From Axinella damicornis (Eukaryota > Porifera > Demospongiae > Axinellida > Axinellidae): a DNA stretch of 64,000 nt. This document shows, one piece after another, positions 46,431 through 60,500 of the stretch (positions within the stretch are counted from its first letter, which is position 1; each line of letters begins with the position of its first letter). The notes below the pieces were generated by a model that did no database searches, was not told the origin of the DNA, and saw only the letters and a program-made list of their open reading frames with translations. The stretch lies in the NCBI GenBank assembly GCA_963931865.1, contig OZ007513.1:1512560-1576559 (forward strand), read 5' to 3'. A program made the translations under genes and the position numbers.

Positions 46431-47157
46431 AGATAGTGGCTATTGGCCTGAAGACTGGACTGTGCACCCAGGGCTAAGAGATCTGGCTTCAGAAAAGGTT
46501 ATAGGCTGCCTGTTACTAGCCACTTCCTTCCCTATGTTAAAGTGCTGGACCAATAGCCACCTCCCTCATTGTGCCTGTGTGAGTTGCCTCACAGGGCCGC
46601 TCTCTGTTCAAAGGTCTGGCCAGCTCATGCTTCTCCCACTTTAGTGCGACACATGACACTTCTCTTCAGAGGTCTTGCCTCTCCCTCACTGTTTCCTGTG
46701 TCACAACCCCCCCTCCCCCATGCCTAGTCTCGCAGGGCCAGACCCCGTATGGCAAACAGTCAGCTCAGCATCATGCTTCAGATCTGCTCTCACTTAATCT
46801 CGTGGATAACTCTGCATATAGACCCGTTGCAGCTGACGTCATCAATTTGAGAATACCGAAAAGGACACCAACATGGCGGCTATTTAGCATTTTTGGAGAT
46901 AGCAGCTTCTATGGCGATCTCGGTAAACACAATCATGCACCAACAATGCTTCTAGTATGTGTTGAATCGGACGAAATGTGATAGCTACGTAGGCTATTAA
47001 AGCTATCTAAATGCTTACCAGTGACGCAGGACTCATTTTGATCGATATTGCATATAAAGCCAGTGTATTTCGGTACACCAAGATGGCGGCTTCCGGATAG
47101 TATACGGAAATTCCACGGAAAATGTGACGTAACTGCTGATGGCATCCACAAGCTTGT

Positions 47158-47757
47158 AGGTACAGCTAGCGTCATTCCCAGGTCGCCTCTGATGGCATCC
47201 ACAAGCTCGTACGTATAGCTAGCCTCATTCCCAGGTCGCCTCTGATTGCATCCACAAGCTCGTACGTACAGCTAGCATCATTCCCAGGTCGCCTCTGATG
47301 GCATCCACAAGCTCGTAAATACTCATTCCCAGGTCGCCTCTGATTGCATCCACAAGCTCGTAAATACTCATTCCCAGGTCGCCTCTGATTGCATCCACAA
47401 GCTCATACGTACAGCTACCCTCATTCCCAGGTCGCCTCTGATTGCATCCACAAGCTTGTAAGAACAGCTACCCTCATTCCCAGGTCGCCTCTGATTGCTC
47501 CACAAGCTCGTAAGTACAGCTACCCTCATTCCCAGGTCGCCTCTGATTGCATCCACAAGCTTGTAAGAACAGCTACCCTCATTCCCAGGTCGCCTCTGAT
47601 GGCATCCACAAGCTCGTAAGTACAGCTACCCTCATTCCCAGGTCGCCTCTGATTGCATCCACAAGCTCGTAAGTACAGCTACCCTCATTCCCAGGTCGCC
47701 TCTGATTGCATCCACAAGCTCCTACGTACAGCTACCCTCATTCCCAGGTCGCCCGTA
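47158..47757. repeat. 53-bp minisatellite, 12 copies
   Basis: CATTCCCAGGTCGCCTCTGA occurs in most of 12 units, with a regular period of 53 bp (two units near 47290-47380 are shorter). Each unit contains CTCATTCCCAGGTCGC, very close to the end of the TAGCCTCRTTCCCAGGCC micro-hairpin family. Confidence 0.9.
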
Positions 47758-48757
47758 CATGGCTAAGCTTAAATATGGCTTGCCTGAGTTAATGCACACA
47801 TTACAAGAGGTCAACAGCAATCCACAGAATAAGAGAGTACTCATATCTCCTCCACCAAGGTGAATGAATTTCAGCACTATTATTATTCGTACGTTAGTCG
47901 GTGCTGACAGTGATCACGACACACTGTTAAAATCCTGAGTTGTTTGCACACCAAGGTGGGTCTCATACTCCAGTTCTGGTTGCAAACTAATTGATCTGGG
48001 GTATATGCTGTAGCTCTGCATGTAACATTTATTGGATATCCATCATCAGACTGTCGTAGTGCACGTTATTGCACGTTGGTGCCAACGTACTGGTTGGGGT
48101 TCAGTATGTATTCACATGATGATACCGTTGTGTAGAGTTTTGGTAAATATTCATGATGTTATTGAAACTTCAATATTCATAATTATGTCAGGTATTACGT
48201 AGCTATGCTATGTGAGGCAAATGGATAAGCATATTCAGAATTATGTTATCAGAAAGACAAGGGGATTTTTAAGCACCAAATGGCAGGAGGTGAGTTTAAG
48301 GCCTGTGGACGAGGCTACACTGTAACTCAGGCAGAGCAGTGTAGTCAGAACCTTCCTACCTACTACACTTTGCTGTGAGGTTTGATTAAATTACGTAGAA
48401 CACGGTACATCTTCTGCCAGTGCTTGCCTATTCAGGCTGGGTGTACTTTCAAGTGATAAATGACCAACTTGTCATGAAAATGGGGGGTGGGTATATTTTG
48501 AGGGTGGGCATATTATTGGGAGATTACGGTACCAGGAGAGATAATTATAATAGCAAAAATCCACGCTGATTCCACTACAAATGCAGATCACGGTTGGATC
48601 ATGGCTACCTGGTTGCATGGACCCACAATGGTTGGATATCTAGCTGGTCATGTCACAAGACGTAATCTCTAGCATACTCTCATGAGTCAGCCTCTACTCG
48701 TCTCATTTTCACACATGCTGTGCAGATGTCAATCTGACACACGTTTTTCTGGAGGGG

Positions 48758-49181
48758 CATGCAATTGCTCCCCAGTAATCTATAGTAATCCCCAGTAATC
48801 TATAGTAGTCCCCAGTAATCTATAGTAATCCCCAGTAATCTCCATTACTATTGCTTGAGGTGCTGGTATAGCTATGTCTGCTGTGAATAGTGGTTGTGAC
48901 CTTTTCAGTTGCTGGCAATACAAACGTGACAGTGCAATGTAAACACATTGGTATTACCTTGTGATGGGAGCATGCAATTGCTCCCCAGTAATCTATAGTA
49001 ATCCCCAGTAATCTATAGTAATCCCCAGTAATCTATAGTAATCCCCAGTAATCTCCATTACTATTGCTTGAGGTGCTGGTATAGCTATGTCTGCTGTGAA
49101 TAGTGGTTGTGACCTTTTCAGTTGCTGGCAATACAAACGTGACAGTGCAATGTAAACACATTGGTATTACCTTGTGATGGG
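48758..49181. repeat. Tandem pair of 212-bp blocks with inner 20-bp repeats
   Basis: GCATGCAATTGCTCCCCAGT starts blocks at 48758 and 48970. Each block begins with about four copies of a 20-bp unit (CCCCAGTAATCTATAGTAAT) followed by about 130 bp of unique sequence. Confidence 0.9.
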
Positions 49182-49665
49182 AGCATGTGATGATACGTAC
49201 TAACAAAGTACATACCTGTCTACACGTGCAGGTACTACCAGGCTGTCTGTTAACGCTTATGTGGCTAGAAAACGATTATTTTTGTTCTGCCGTGTACCCA
49301 CAAGTCACACAATAGCTCCAAACATCCTGTAGGGGTGGGGCCAAATTCCTTGTAGGGGTGGGGCTCAAACGTAAAGCATAGTTCAAATGCTGTGACCTGA
49401 GCCCCACCCCTACTGGAAGATCAGGTGCACTGCACTTTGAACACTGACGTGCAAGTGAAATATGGAATGGAATAGCGTCATGCATGTAGCAGTACGTGTA
49501 TTGGTAATTTATTATTGTTCCACTGCTTTTGCTATAGGTACTAACTTCGAAACCACACCCCTTCCTTCCAGTTGCACGCTCCCTACGTGCAATCCCTGAT
49601 TGTTGACTTAGCCAGGTGCCTTCAAAGGGGACCCGGACCCACCTTAGCTCTTCTTGACTTCAAAA

Positions 49666-51522
49666 ATGTCGTACAAAGACGGTATCCCGCTGCTACATCC
49701 GTTTGAAGATGGGGATGATGACGATGATGACGATGTTCTTGTTGAAACGAGCACACGACGTGGGCGCTGTCGGAAGAAACATATATGCTTTGGAGTGGTG
49801 CTTGGACTAGCTGTGCTGATCATCATTGGGATAGCAGCAGGGGTGACCGTGCCCCTGGTCTTCCTGCAGCATTCTGGCGGAACAACAGGTGGAGTCCAGG
49901 GAGTCAACCAAACAGAATCCACCTCCCGTATGACTGTGGAGCTCACGTCAATGCCTATGGCTACATCCCCAACTACCGGCCCTACACAGTCACAGTTAAC
50001 ACCTACCAGCCATACACAGACTCGTTCATCCACTCAGTCGCAAGGTGTGATAGTGCCTACCACTTCAGCTGCTGTACCTACACAGCCCAGTCCTTCAGTG
50101 ACCATGGCAACCCAACCTAGTTCTTCAATCACCATGGCAACCCAACTTAGTTCTTCAGTCACCATGGCAACCCAACCCAGTTCTTCAGTCACCATGGCAG
50201 CACAAACTAGTTCTTTAGTCACCATGGCAACCCAGCCTAGTTCTTCAGTCACCATGGCAACCCAGCCTAGATCTTCAGTCACCAAGGCAACCCAAACTAG
50301 TTCTGTTCCTGCAGTGGCTCAGTCCAGTTTACCAGCACAACCTACATTGCCATCTTCTGTGATAACCCAACATAGTTCTTCACCTCCCGCAATGGCCCTC
50401 ACCAGTTTGCCATCACTGTCACCTTCCATGGCTACTCCAGCTGGTTCTTCAGCTCGTGTGATGGCTCAGTCCAGGTCTTCAGTTCCCATGACAAACCAAT
50501 TTTCTATGACATTCCATCCCAGTTCATCTGTTGCCATGGCGAATCATTCAGCGTCCAGTTTGGCCATGTCTCACATGACCACATCAGTGATGTCACCACT
50601 TCATTCTCCCACTCCTTCCAGCTCTTCTCCACTCCCTACACAAATGCCATCCACTCAGCTCATGACAGCTCAGCTTCGAGGAACACCCTCATTGTCTGCG
50701 ACCGTTCCTGAAACGACTCTTCACTATTCCTCAGTCGCTTCTTCATATTCCCCAGTATTGGTTATGGCAAGTCTTACTCCAACCTCAGCGTCAGTAACAT
50801 CCCTTGAGCAGATACCTCCCACTGCAATGCTGTCTCCTAGTCCCTCTCAACAATTGGTGTACATAAAGTCTGTTTCCTCCCATGTGCTGTCCCCCACTCC
50901 CACACCAACTGTGACACCGCTACCCCAACCAAATACTGAGGTTGAAAAATCTGCAAGGGATAACCGAACCTATCAGGTACTGTGTCTAGAAAACGACCTT
51001 CGCGTTTTGCTGATCTCTGACCCGGATTCAAACATCTCTGCTGCGGCAATGGAGGTAGCAGTGGGATCCTTCAGTGACCCACCAGAGGTGCAGGGACTGG
51101 CCCACTTCTGCGAACACATGCTGTTCCTGGGAACACAAAAGTATCCCAATGAACATGTTTATTCAAACTTCCTCTCAACCCATGGGGGGTACGATAACGC
51201 ATTCACGTTTATGCAGGAAACTCATTATTTCTTTTCAGTGGAGGCAGATTACCTTGAGCATGCCCTGGACATGTTTGCTCAGTTCTTCATTGCTCCTCTA
51301 TTCACTCCTGGGGCTGTTAGCAATGAATCACATGCCGTTAACGCAGAGCATGAAAAGAACTTGCAGTCTGACGAATGGAGATTGTGGCAGCTTCTAAAGT
51401 ACGTATCAAATCCCGCCCACCCATTTTCTCAATTTGCAACAGGAAACTTGCAAACTCTCAGCAAATCTAACATCCTGGATTACCTTCACCGTTACTACAG
51501 CACTCACTACTCAGCAAACCAG
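49666..51522 (+). CDS. Gene D exon 1: tail, membrane anchor, stalk and start of unit D1
   Basis: 619 codons, donor GTATCA at 51523. Residues 17-23 are seven Asp in a row, followed by a basic stretch. Residues about 40-67 form the membrane helix. The stalk (about 70-430) is Ser/Thr/Pro-rich and includes a run of 10-residue repeats of the type SSSVTMATQP (residues about 145-210, encoded at 50100-50290 by a 30-bp repeat) that gene B lacks. Zinc site HFCEH is at 480-484, then EHEKN. Two small differences from other units are seen near the site: FMQETHYFF replaces STQETDYYF. Confidence 0.85.
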
Positions 51523-54500
51523 GTATCACCTTCATGAAGTAGTTATTGTCTGGGTCCTTCTATTGCTGTACACCTACTACTGTAACATTGCACACATACC
51601 TCAGGAAATCCTGCCCATAGGCGGGCCTGGATGGGCATTGTCCGTGTATAGGATCTACTACGTCGAAGCGGAGGTTATGCGATTTATCCTCCGTGGGGAA
51701 GTTTGGCCGAGGCGAAGCTGAGGCTAAACCTTCCCAAGAAGGATAAACTGCATAACCTCCGAGTCGACGTAGTAGATCCAGCTTCTACCACAGACATAAC
51801 CTGGCAATTAAGTCAAGTTAGTAGCTGGATCGGGCTGCTAGACAGCTACAACCTCTGATTCTCAAGCACAGCGTGGTTCGATTACGTCATAGCGGAGGAT
51901 AACCGATTTATCCTCCACGGTACATCAAAGGATCGCCCACGCACTGTGGTAGAATATCGAATTGCTCCACGTTTGTGTTATCCATTTACCCAGTCGAGTC
52001 TGTTGTGGGAACATTACTTTTGACTAGCTCCTGCACAGACCATACATATTGGCTCTCCTCGATCTGTACAGGAAACTGGTCAACGTCATATTCAAATCTT
52101 CCCACAGCAAACTTGAATGGGCAAGCTAGCAGACAGCACGAATGTGGCGAACTTTAACGATGGGTGGTGTTCATCCCGGCCCCACATCTGGGTATATTTC
52201 ACCAGTGTAGGCACAAACATGCCTTTACTTGAACAGATATGTCTTGATGTTTAGTACGTAGATTCTTTATTATTCAACTCTATGGGCTCAGAATCAGTGC
52301 AATACTAAATGTTATAGGTACCCAAACAAACTGGTTTGTGGCTTCTCTGGGGAATTTGAAGCCCAAATATCTCATTGGCTATAGACGCAACTAGTGTTGC
52401 TTCCTCACTGCTCAGATGGCAAGCATGTGTGGTTAATGGCATACATAGTGGTGTGGCAAACATCTTTGCACAGATTGGTGTGCACACTGCAGAGTGCTTA
52501 TTCCTATATACGTGTACCGTAGTGTACGTATCAAGCACCCACCACGTATCAAGCGCCCACCCCCCTCTTCACGCGAAAGTTACTGCACAGGGTCCAAAAG
52601 CAGTGTAGTAAGGGCCCACCCATCACAAAAGTTTCATTTCTTAACCTCTGGGCGAGGTTGTGCATTCAAAAAGGCCGATTTACCGTCAACTACGGCGAGC
52701 TTAAAGACGCGCGATCAATTTCTACATGTATGCGTGAAATTTCAAAAAATGGACTTAGGTATTCATAGCAGGTCATTGATATTCACAGCTTACCACAGCG
52801 CTTACAGTGCTGAATGGGTGGGCGGATACTACATGCCTAAGTAGTCTGAGTAGGCATCTAGCGCCCACCCCCCTGTTCAGCGGCGTTCTAATGTCCCCAA
52901 ACCCTGGGCGCTTAATACGTACTCTAGGTACACTAAAGTTAAGTTTGAGTCAGCAACAAATCTAAAACTGTACAACAACGTACAATAAAACAACAGCACT
53001 GTAGTCCCAGTGTAATATATGCTCTTTGTGTTGTAAACACTTCCTTGCTTCCTTTCCCTTGTCCGGATCCTCCTCTTTTTCTCCTCTTTTTCTCCTCCCA
53101 TCCTCTCATTCCTTCAAATTCCATACTCTCCTCAGATGCAACTGGTGATATATGGTAGGGACCCCATTGAGAACCTGACGCTGTGGGCTAATGACTCCTT
53201 CTCCCCTATCACTGATCATGGTGTCAGTGCTCCCACATTCAACACAACCTCCTTCCCTCCCGGGTACAATGGGAAGATTGTGCACTACTACACTGTGGCT
53301 GATAAGAACACACTTCACATCTACTGGCAGACCCCTCCCTTGCAGTACAAGTATAGGAATGCCATGTCTCAGTTCCTGACTAGGTACATAGGTCACGAAG
53401 GTGAGGGGAGCATTCTATCAAAGTTGCGAAATGAGCGCTATGCCACCAGTCTGTCTACTGGCGTGGAACTCAACACGGATTCATATACACTGCTGTTTGT
53501 TTCAATCGACGTCACCAACGATGGTCTACCTCACATCAGTGAAGTTATTGCAATTGTGTTTGAGTACGTAAGGTTGCTCCAAGGTAATCTTGGGATGCAG
53601 CAGTGGGATGAGTTTGTGAGAGTCAACCAGCTGAAGTTTGACTATGCTGAGAGAGACAAACCCAGTGACTACGCTGTGTAAGTATGCTACATGTTATTGG
53701 CATTTATACCACTTCATTACCCACATCTCCACCTCCTTCACACACACCTCCCACAGGACCATCTCAGAGGCAATGCGTCTTGCTACAGACCCAGCTGATT
53801 TCCTAGCCTCTCCATATCGCTTCCTCTTCAACTCCACTCTGGTGGCTGACACTCTGAGCTACCTCACTCCAGACAACAGTGTGGTGTTCATTGGGACACA
53901 GAAACTCAATTTCAACGGCAGCAGCCATCCCACTGTGAGACCAGAGGGTGATGCACCTGTGCCGTGGCCAGTACTGACACAGGTTTGTGTAGAGGATACA
54001 TGACACATGTAGATAGCTATTTTTCTGCTTTCAAAGGACAGAGAATCACTGTGCATTAGATATGTAATTTTGTTGGCATTCATTTGTTTCTCATTCCTTT
54101 ATCCTAGTATGAGCCAATTTATGGCACCCCTTACCAAGAAACAAACCTCTCCACGACTGTGCTTGACTACTGGCAGAATGACAGAGAGTTTTCTGGTGAC
54201 CTGCACCTTCCTGGAACCAACCAGTTCATTCCTGAGGATTTGGAGGTATTGGAACCACCAGTGAATGCCTCAAACACTCCCATGGAAGTTCCCATTGATG
54301 GTAAGTATGGCTATGCATGTAGACAATGATATTACAGGCAACCACACTCCTGGCCAGGATAACTGGTATAGGGCAAGCTCTCTATTCTCAGAATGATTCG
54401 TTGTGCCTTGCCCTTCTCTCATCTTGTGCAGATACTTTACATACATTACATCCACTGGCTCACAGGCTTTGAGGTATATATTCATTTGTCTTCCACCATC

Positions 54501-57500
54501 CCCCTCTCCTCCAGACCTGCCAGGTGTTTCTCTGTGGTGGTTGCAGGACACAGAGTTCCATGAGCCTCGTGTCTACCTCCACTGTAACCTCAACACATCA
54601 CATGCTGAGACCACTGCAGAATGGAGTGGTAGGGAAGTAAAGCAGTGTATTTTATACAGTATATGTCATAGTATCAAGCATAGTTAAGTTTGGGCTATGT
54701 TGAGTGTTCCGTGAAAGTGCTATTATGTGCACTACACAGCTTGAAGTATGAATGCTGCATAGGCACAAGGCAATAGTCAAGCACAACTAATTGACTGTAG
54801 ATACAATAATGTACCTTAACTCTTTAGGGGCCAAATTCTTTCTCTAGGTCATTTTCAGTCTATAGAACACTTAAACATACCCTAATTTCTGTTCCCTGGC
54901 ATTGCTGGGCTCGAAACTGCTCACACAGGTAATTTCAGCTATACTGATCATATACGTGACTTAACCACACCCACCAATTAACGAGCTTGCAATCAAGCCT
55001 CCCGAGAAATGCCAACCTGCCGTAGCTGAAAAACGGGCGATGTATGCTGGAAATGGAGGCCCTACAAGGCAAGACAGCTACTTTCTAAGTCCATTTATGC
55101 CAAAAACGGCGGAAATGGCCCTCCCAGTGCCGACCAAGACCTTTCTATCGCGGAGCCCAGACACGGCCATGCTGTTTGCACCCTTCGGGTGCACCCACCC
55201 ACCTCCCCCTGCCCCGCCCTCTCTGCTGGCGCAGAGCCTATCTCTCAAGGACATTGCCGGATGTGACATCATGAAGCTGAAAGTCTCATGACACCTTAAG
55301 GCGTCATTAGCTGGTAAACGGTTAAGGTCACTATTATTTGCAGGTACTAATTTTAGCGAATTGGGCATGCAGCGGATTTGGCGAGTATTAATTTTAGCGT
55401 TTTAGCTAACTCACCTCCATTCAAGAGGCAACCGCGCTGCTCAGCATGGCTCAGTCTGCTGGTAAAGGCTAGTGCAACAGGTAGGACAAGCTCACTTTTC
55501 CGAATGATGTCTCAGGTCTTGCTCTCGCCTTGTAGATAGCCACTATACAGCTAACTACCTTAGCAGATCACTGTGACTCGCTCTCCAATTAATGCACATG
55601 TATGTGACGTCACATGCTGCTAATACTATTGTTTGTGGGTTCAAAATTTTGCGATTTTTTTCAAAATTCACCGAATTTAATTCCCACAAATGATAGTGAC
55701 CGCAAATAATAGTGTCTGTTTATCTAGCTGAGCTACCCTTGACTTCGATACTTGTATGTAATGCATGCAACCTTAGTTTGATTGTATTTTTTCTTTCTTT
55801 CAGCAAAGTCCCTACTGTTTGTCTCCCTGGTGAAGGAGGTGCTACAGTCTAAAGTGTATGCAGCAAAGGAAGTTGGCTACTCCTACTCTCTCTCCCCCTC
55901 CCCCAACGGACTCACCCTCACTTTTAGTGGACTCAGTGACCCAGCCATCTTCAGGAAGTTCATCAGCACAGTGGCTGGTGGTGAGTGTCTGTCTGTCCGT
56001 GTTTCTATGTGAATGTAAGATTCCCTCTCCATTCTCCCTACCTGTGCGTACACACGTGCTCCTGCAGCCCTCACTGACAGAGCTGCCCTACAAGGGAGTT
56101 ACAACTTTTACCATCTGGCAAATGATGCTGTAACAGAGTACCTGAGAAACTACAACCTCACTACCCTACCATACCACTACTACCGATACATACAGTCGTA
56201 AGTCAACCATTCAGCATTTAACATGAGATTGTAAATTTAACATGATAAGATATCTGCATGGGGTTCTCCCCACTGCAGTGTTGTTCTTGAGCGGCCCTAC
56301 TGGAGGCACTGGGAGATTCTGTCAGAGATGGAGGGACTTTATGTGGATCAAATTGTCCAGTTTGGTGACAACCTGCTGTCCAATATCACTCTACTCTGCT
56401 TTGCACATGGCAACCTGAACCAGTCACAGGTCAGCTGCTCTTAAGTTATTAGTGCTGCATGCATGTATACCAGTTTGTGTGCAACACACTTGTATACAGC
56501 TTTTGTGAGGCACCCTTTGAAGGGGCTCATTGCTATACTACATTGTCTATCCTCCTCCAGGCTATGAACTACACTCAGACCCTTGCCTCACCCCTCTCCT
56601 CCAAACTAACTCCGAGCCATCCAGTGGGTCACTTCATGAGGAGGCGTGTCAGCCTGTCTCCTGGAGCCAACTACAGCATCGTTATTCCTGCTCTGAATCC
56701 TGAGGATAAGAACTCGGTTGTCAACGTTCTGTTTCAGGTGCCTACTTCAGCAGGCCTGACCCACGGTTCCTGCGTTGTGCATTTGAATGTAGTGTAAGAT
56801 TGTGATATGGTCAGTCGCATGGTGATCCCTATTCCATGTTTCTCGTTAGGAGTACTTGCAGTTCAAACATCAGAACCGCATGTCATGTGCTTATAAGGCT
56901 ATGTTATGCATATGTACTTGCTCTGGCTCACCTAACAATGCTGTGTTCTGACTGTGTTCTTCATCATGCAGATTGGCAGTGTGTGTCATTTGGTCCCATC
57001 AGATGAACCTGGCACTCATGCATGCTCCCTTGACTCTCTGAGGAGGTCTGTGCACCTGGGACTACTGAACCAAATCATAGGGGTAAGAGATCCAGTTCTA
57101 AGATTTAATATTCATAGGATCAATGAAGGGACAACCATGAACGATAATTATTATGCTTAAATTTTGCTCTCCAATGGTCGTGGTAGATTTATGTTACAGA
57201 ACGTAATTTCTCTTACTGACAGGAACAGTGTTTCTACCATTTGCGAACAATTCAGCAGCTTGGTTATATCGCATTCTGTCGCAACAGAGTCAACGAGGGT
57301 GTGGGGTCATTCGAGGTAAGCTATTGCCAAGCAGGAAGTGAGGTAACTAGCTGTGCAGTGTGAGGTCTGAGCCATATGCAGAGGTCAAAATAACATGTGG
57401 TCATCGGTCAATTTCCGTGCATTTAGCTAAAATGACAGCACACTAATGCACTTGTTCGGTAGGCGTGACCGATCAACATGCATGAATACAATCACCTAAG

Positions 57501-60500
57501 TGCATGACCCATAATGACTGTACCTGGTTCAAATCAGCCAATTTATTTTTCTCTCTTTCTTTATGCATGAGTTCTAGTCAACAAAATTCTTTTTTTTCCC
57601 CAATACACTATGCACACAACTAACATGGATTTGAATCTAGCTTGGAGAACACACATTCATGCTCTTGTGATTTATTTTTGGTGACGGGCGCGGGCATGAC
57701 CTAACATATTAATGTCCAATCAAAATCTAAAGTGCTAGGACATTTGACCGCTCAACATGTAATCCTTATTTCGACCTCTGATATGTAAATCAAGATTTTA
57801 ACGTGTGTGTGTGACGTAAGTGGGGGGGGGGGGGGGGAGGGGGGGGGGAGGGGGGACTAGACTAGTGATGCGCGACCTTCGTAGTTGAACCTCGAACTCT
57901 GTGAAGAATGTTTGAGAACATTGGGCCCTTGCATGGGCTGGAATCTTCCAGAACTGCTGGGGCAACAAGTGGATACAATCAGGGAGGGGGGGAGACTAGT
58001 CTGCTTCAACCTCGAACTCTGTGAAGAATGTTTGATAACATTGGGCCCGGGCATGGGCTGGAATTTTCCAGAACTGCTGGGGCTACAAGTGGATACAATC
58101 GGGGAGCAGTAGTCAAAGCAGACGCAATCGGGGAGCAGCAGTTGAAGCGGTCGCAATCGGGGAGCAGCAGCCGAAGCTGACGCAATCGGGAGCAGTTGAA
58201 GCGGATGCAGTCAGGGAGCAGCAGCTGAAGCGGATGCAAGCGGTGAGCAGCAGCTGAAGCAGACACAATCAGAGAGCAGCATCTGAACCGGATGCAATCG
58301 GGGAGCAGCAGCTGAAAGTAGCAGTTGAAGCAGATCGATGCAATTGGGGAGCAGCAGCAGAAGCGGACCCAATCGGGGAGCAGCAGCTCTGCACAGAGAG
58401 CTGTCTGGCGCCGGATTACTCGCGTAGCCGAATGAGGGGGAAGTAACTGAGCGAGCGAAGCGAGCGAGGCTACTTGTATGTGAAATGTTGGTAAAGCAGT
58501 TCCTCCCAGTGCCATGTATATTCTAGAAGTACAGACAACAGGAGAAAGCTTGACCATCAGCAAGACACACTGCTCCCAACAATATGGCACCTCTACTGTA
58601 GGTGGTGGTACAGAGCCAGGAGTATGAACCAGGAGAGGTGTTGAGGCGTATCGATAGCTTCCTGGAGTCCTTTGAGGACTACCTGAGTGGGAGTGTGACG
58701 GGGGAGGAGTGGGAGAGGCAGGTGGAGGTGTACATGGCTGCACTGCAGAGGAGGGACCTCACTCTTGCTGACAAGAGCAGCCGCCTCTGGAAACAGATCA
58801 GCAATGGTAAGTGGATTGGTTGGGGGCAGTGAATAATGCAATTGGGCAGTATAAGATTGGATTCAAGATTCATTGCTGCCTGTAAAAGTTACAACCAATA
58901 CCCTGTAGAGAATCATAGTTGTCTTATACTGATCACACTGCTGTCAGTTGATATTCCTACTTCCTCAGGTCAGCTGCAGTTTGACTACAATGAAGAGGCA
59001 GCTGGTGTGTTGGACTCCATCAACTCTGTAACCCTCTCACAGTTCTACGAGCACAACATTGTCGATACTACTTCATACAGGAAGATTGTGTTTGTAGCTT
59101 ATGGTCATGACAAGAATGGAAGCATTGTCAACATTGAGAACCCTCTGGACTATACACAACTGAACCGAACTGCACTGCAGCCACTACCACCCCAAGCAGC
59201 TTGTGAAAGTGGCATGGTTAATAAATCCACAAAGGATGATCGTACCTATCAGGTTATGTGTCTGGACAACCAGCTTCGAGTCTTGCTCATCTCTGACCCA
59301 GATTCAAACATCTCTGCTGCGGCAATGGATGTAGCAGTGGGATCCTTCAGTGACCCACCAGAGGTGCAAGGACTGGCCCACTTCTGCGAGCACATGCTGT
59401 TCCTGGGGACACAAAAGTACCCCAATGAACACATTTATTCAAACTTCCTCTCAACCCATGGGGGGTATGATAATGCATTCACCTCAACACAGGAAACAGA
59501 TTACTACTTTTCAGTGGAGGCAGATTACCTTGAGCATGCACTGGACATGTTTGCTCAGTTCTTCATTGCTCCTCTATTCACTCCTGGGGCTGTTAGCAAT
59601 GAATCACATGCTGTTAATGCAGAGCACGAAAAGAACTTGCAGTCTGACGAATGGCGATTGTGGCAGCTTCTAAAGCACGTGTCAAATCCTGCCCACCCAT
59701 TTTTTCAATTTGCAACTGGAAACTTGCAATCTCTCAACAACCCTGATATCCTGGAGGACCTTCTTGATTACTACAGCACTCACTACTCAGCAAACCAGGT
59801 ATCCTCTTTATGAAGTAGTCATGTCTGGGTCCTTCCATTCCAAAACAATTCACTAATTCTAATTCATGTAGTAGGTGCTCACCTACTACATGAATTAGAA
59901 TTAGTGAATTTGATTCCCCCCCATTTCTCATTTCACGACACATACCAATACTTGATCATATGCGCTTGATACTTCGGTTGCATGTGTAGGCTCCACTTAT
60001 ACAATTGTAATACAATCCTGTGGTTCAGAATCAATACAATACTGAATGCAGTATGTATCGGCACAAGTAAACTTGTCAACTTTAAACATATTCCAGTTGC
60101 CATAATGGGGTAGTCCAACTGTAAGCTCCTTGCAATGTGGAAACCTAGCCTCGTTCTCGGGCCCCCACCCATCTTCTTGTGGGAGAGGCTGGGAAGAAAG
60201 CTAGTGAAACCTCCTTGCTTCTCTTCCCTCCTTTTCAGCCCTATTCTTCTCATTCCATCAACTTCGTGTTCCTCCTATTTCATCTCTCTCCATAATACTG
60301 TCCCCAGATGCAACTGGTGATATATGGCAGGGACCCCATTGCGAACCTGACACTGTGGGCTAGCGAGTACTTCTCCCCTATCATCAATCATGGTGTCAGT
60401 GCTCCCACATTCAACACAACCTCCTTCCCTCCCGGGTACAATGGGAAGATTGTGCACTACTACACTGTGGCTGATAAGAACACACTTCACATCTACTGGC

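Larger units (their letters stand above)
43660..49665. other. 6-kb spacer between divergent genes C and D
   Basis: This should hold the promoters of both genes. Listed separately: a 130-bp duplication (45072-45330), an inverted-repeat element (46153-46430), a 53-bp minisatellite (47158-47757) and a duplicated 212-bp block (48758-49181). An inverted pair of GGGGTGGGGC/GCCCCACCCC boxes at 49330-49412 sits about 250-340 bp before the gene D start and could bind Sp/KLF-type factors, which is inference. No exon was recognised. Confidence 0.5.

Noticed and set aside
53106..53396. Antisense frames of about 95 residues repeated opposite the 542-bp M16 exon in every unit
   Set aside because: They are mirror images of conserved coding sequence and appear wherever that exon is present.
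58006..58743. 245-residue minus-strand frame with LLLPDCIRF-like repeats
   Set aside because: It reads a 29-bp minisatellite and the antisense of the 58602-58806 exon.
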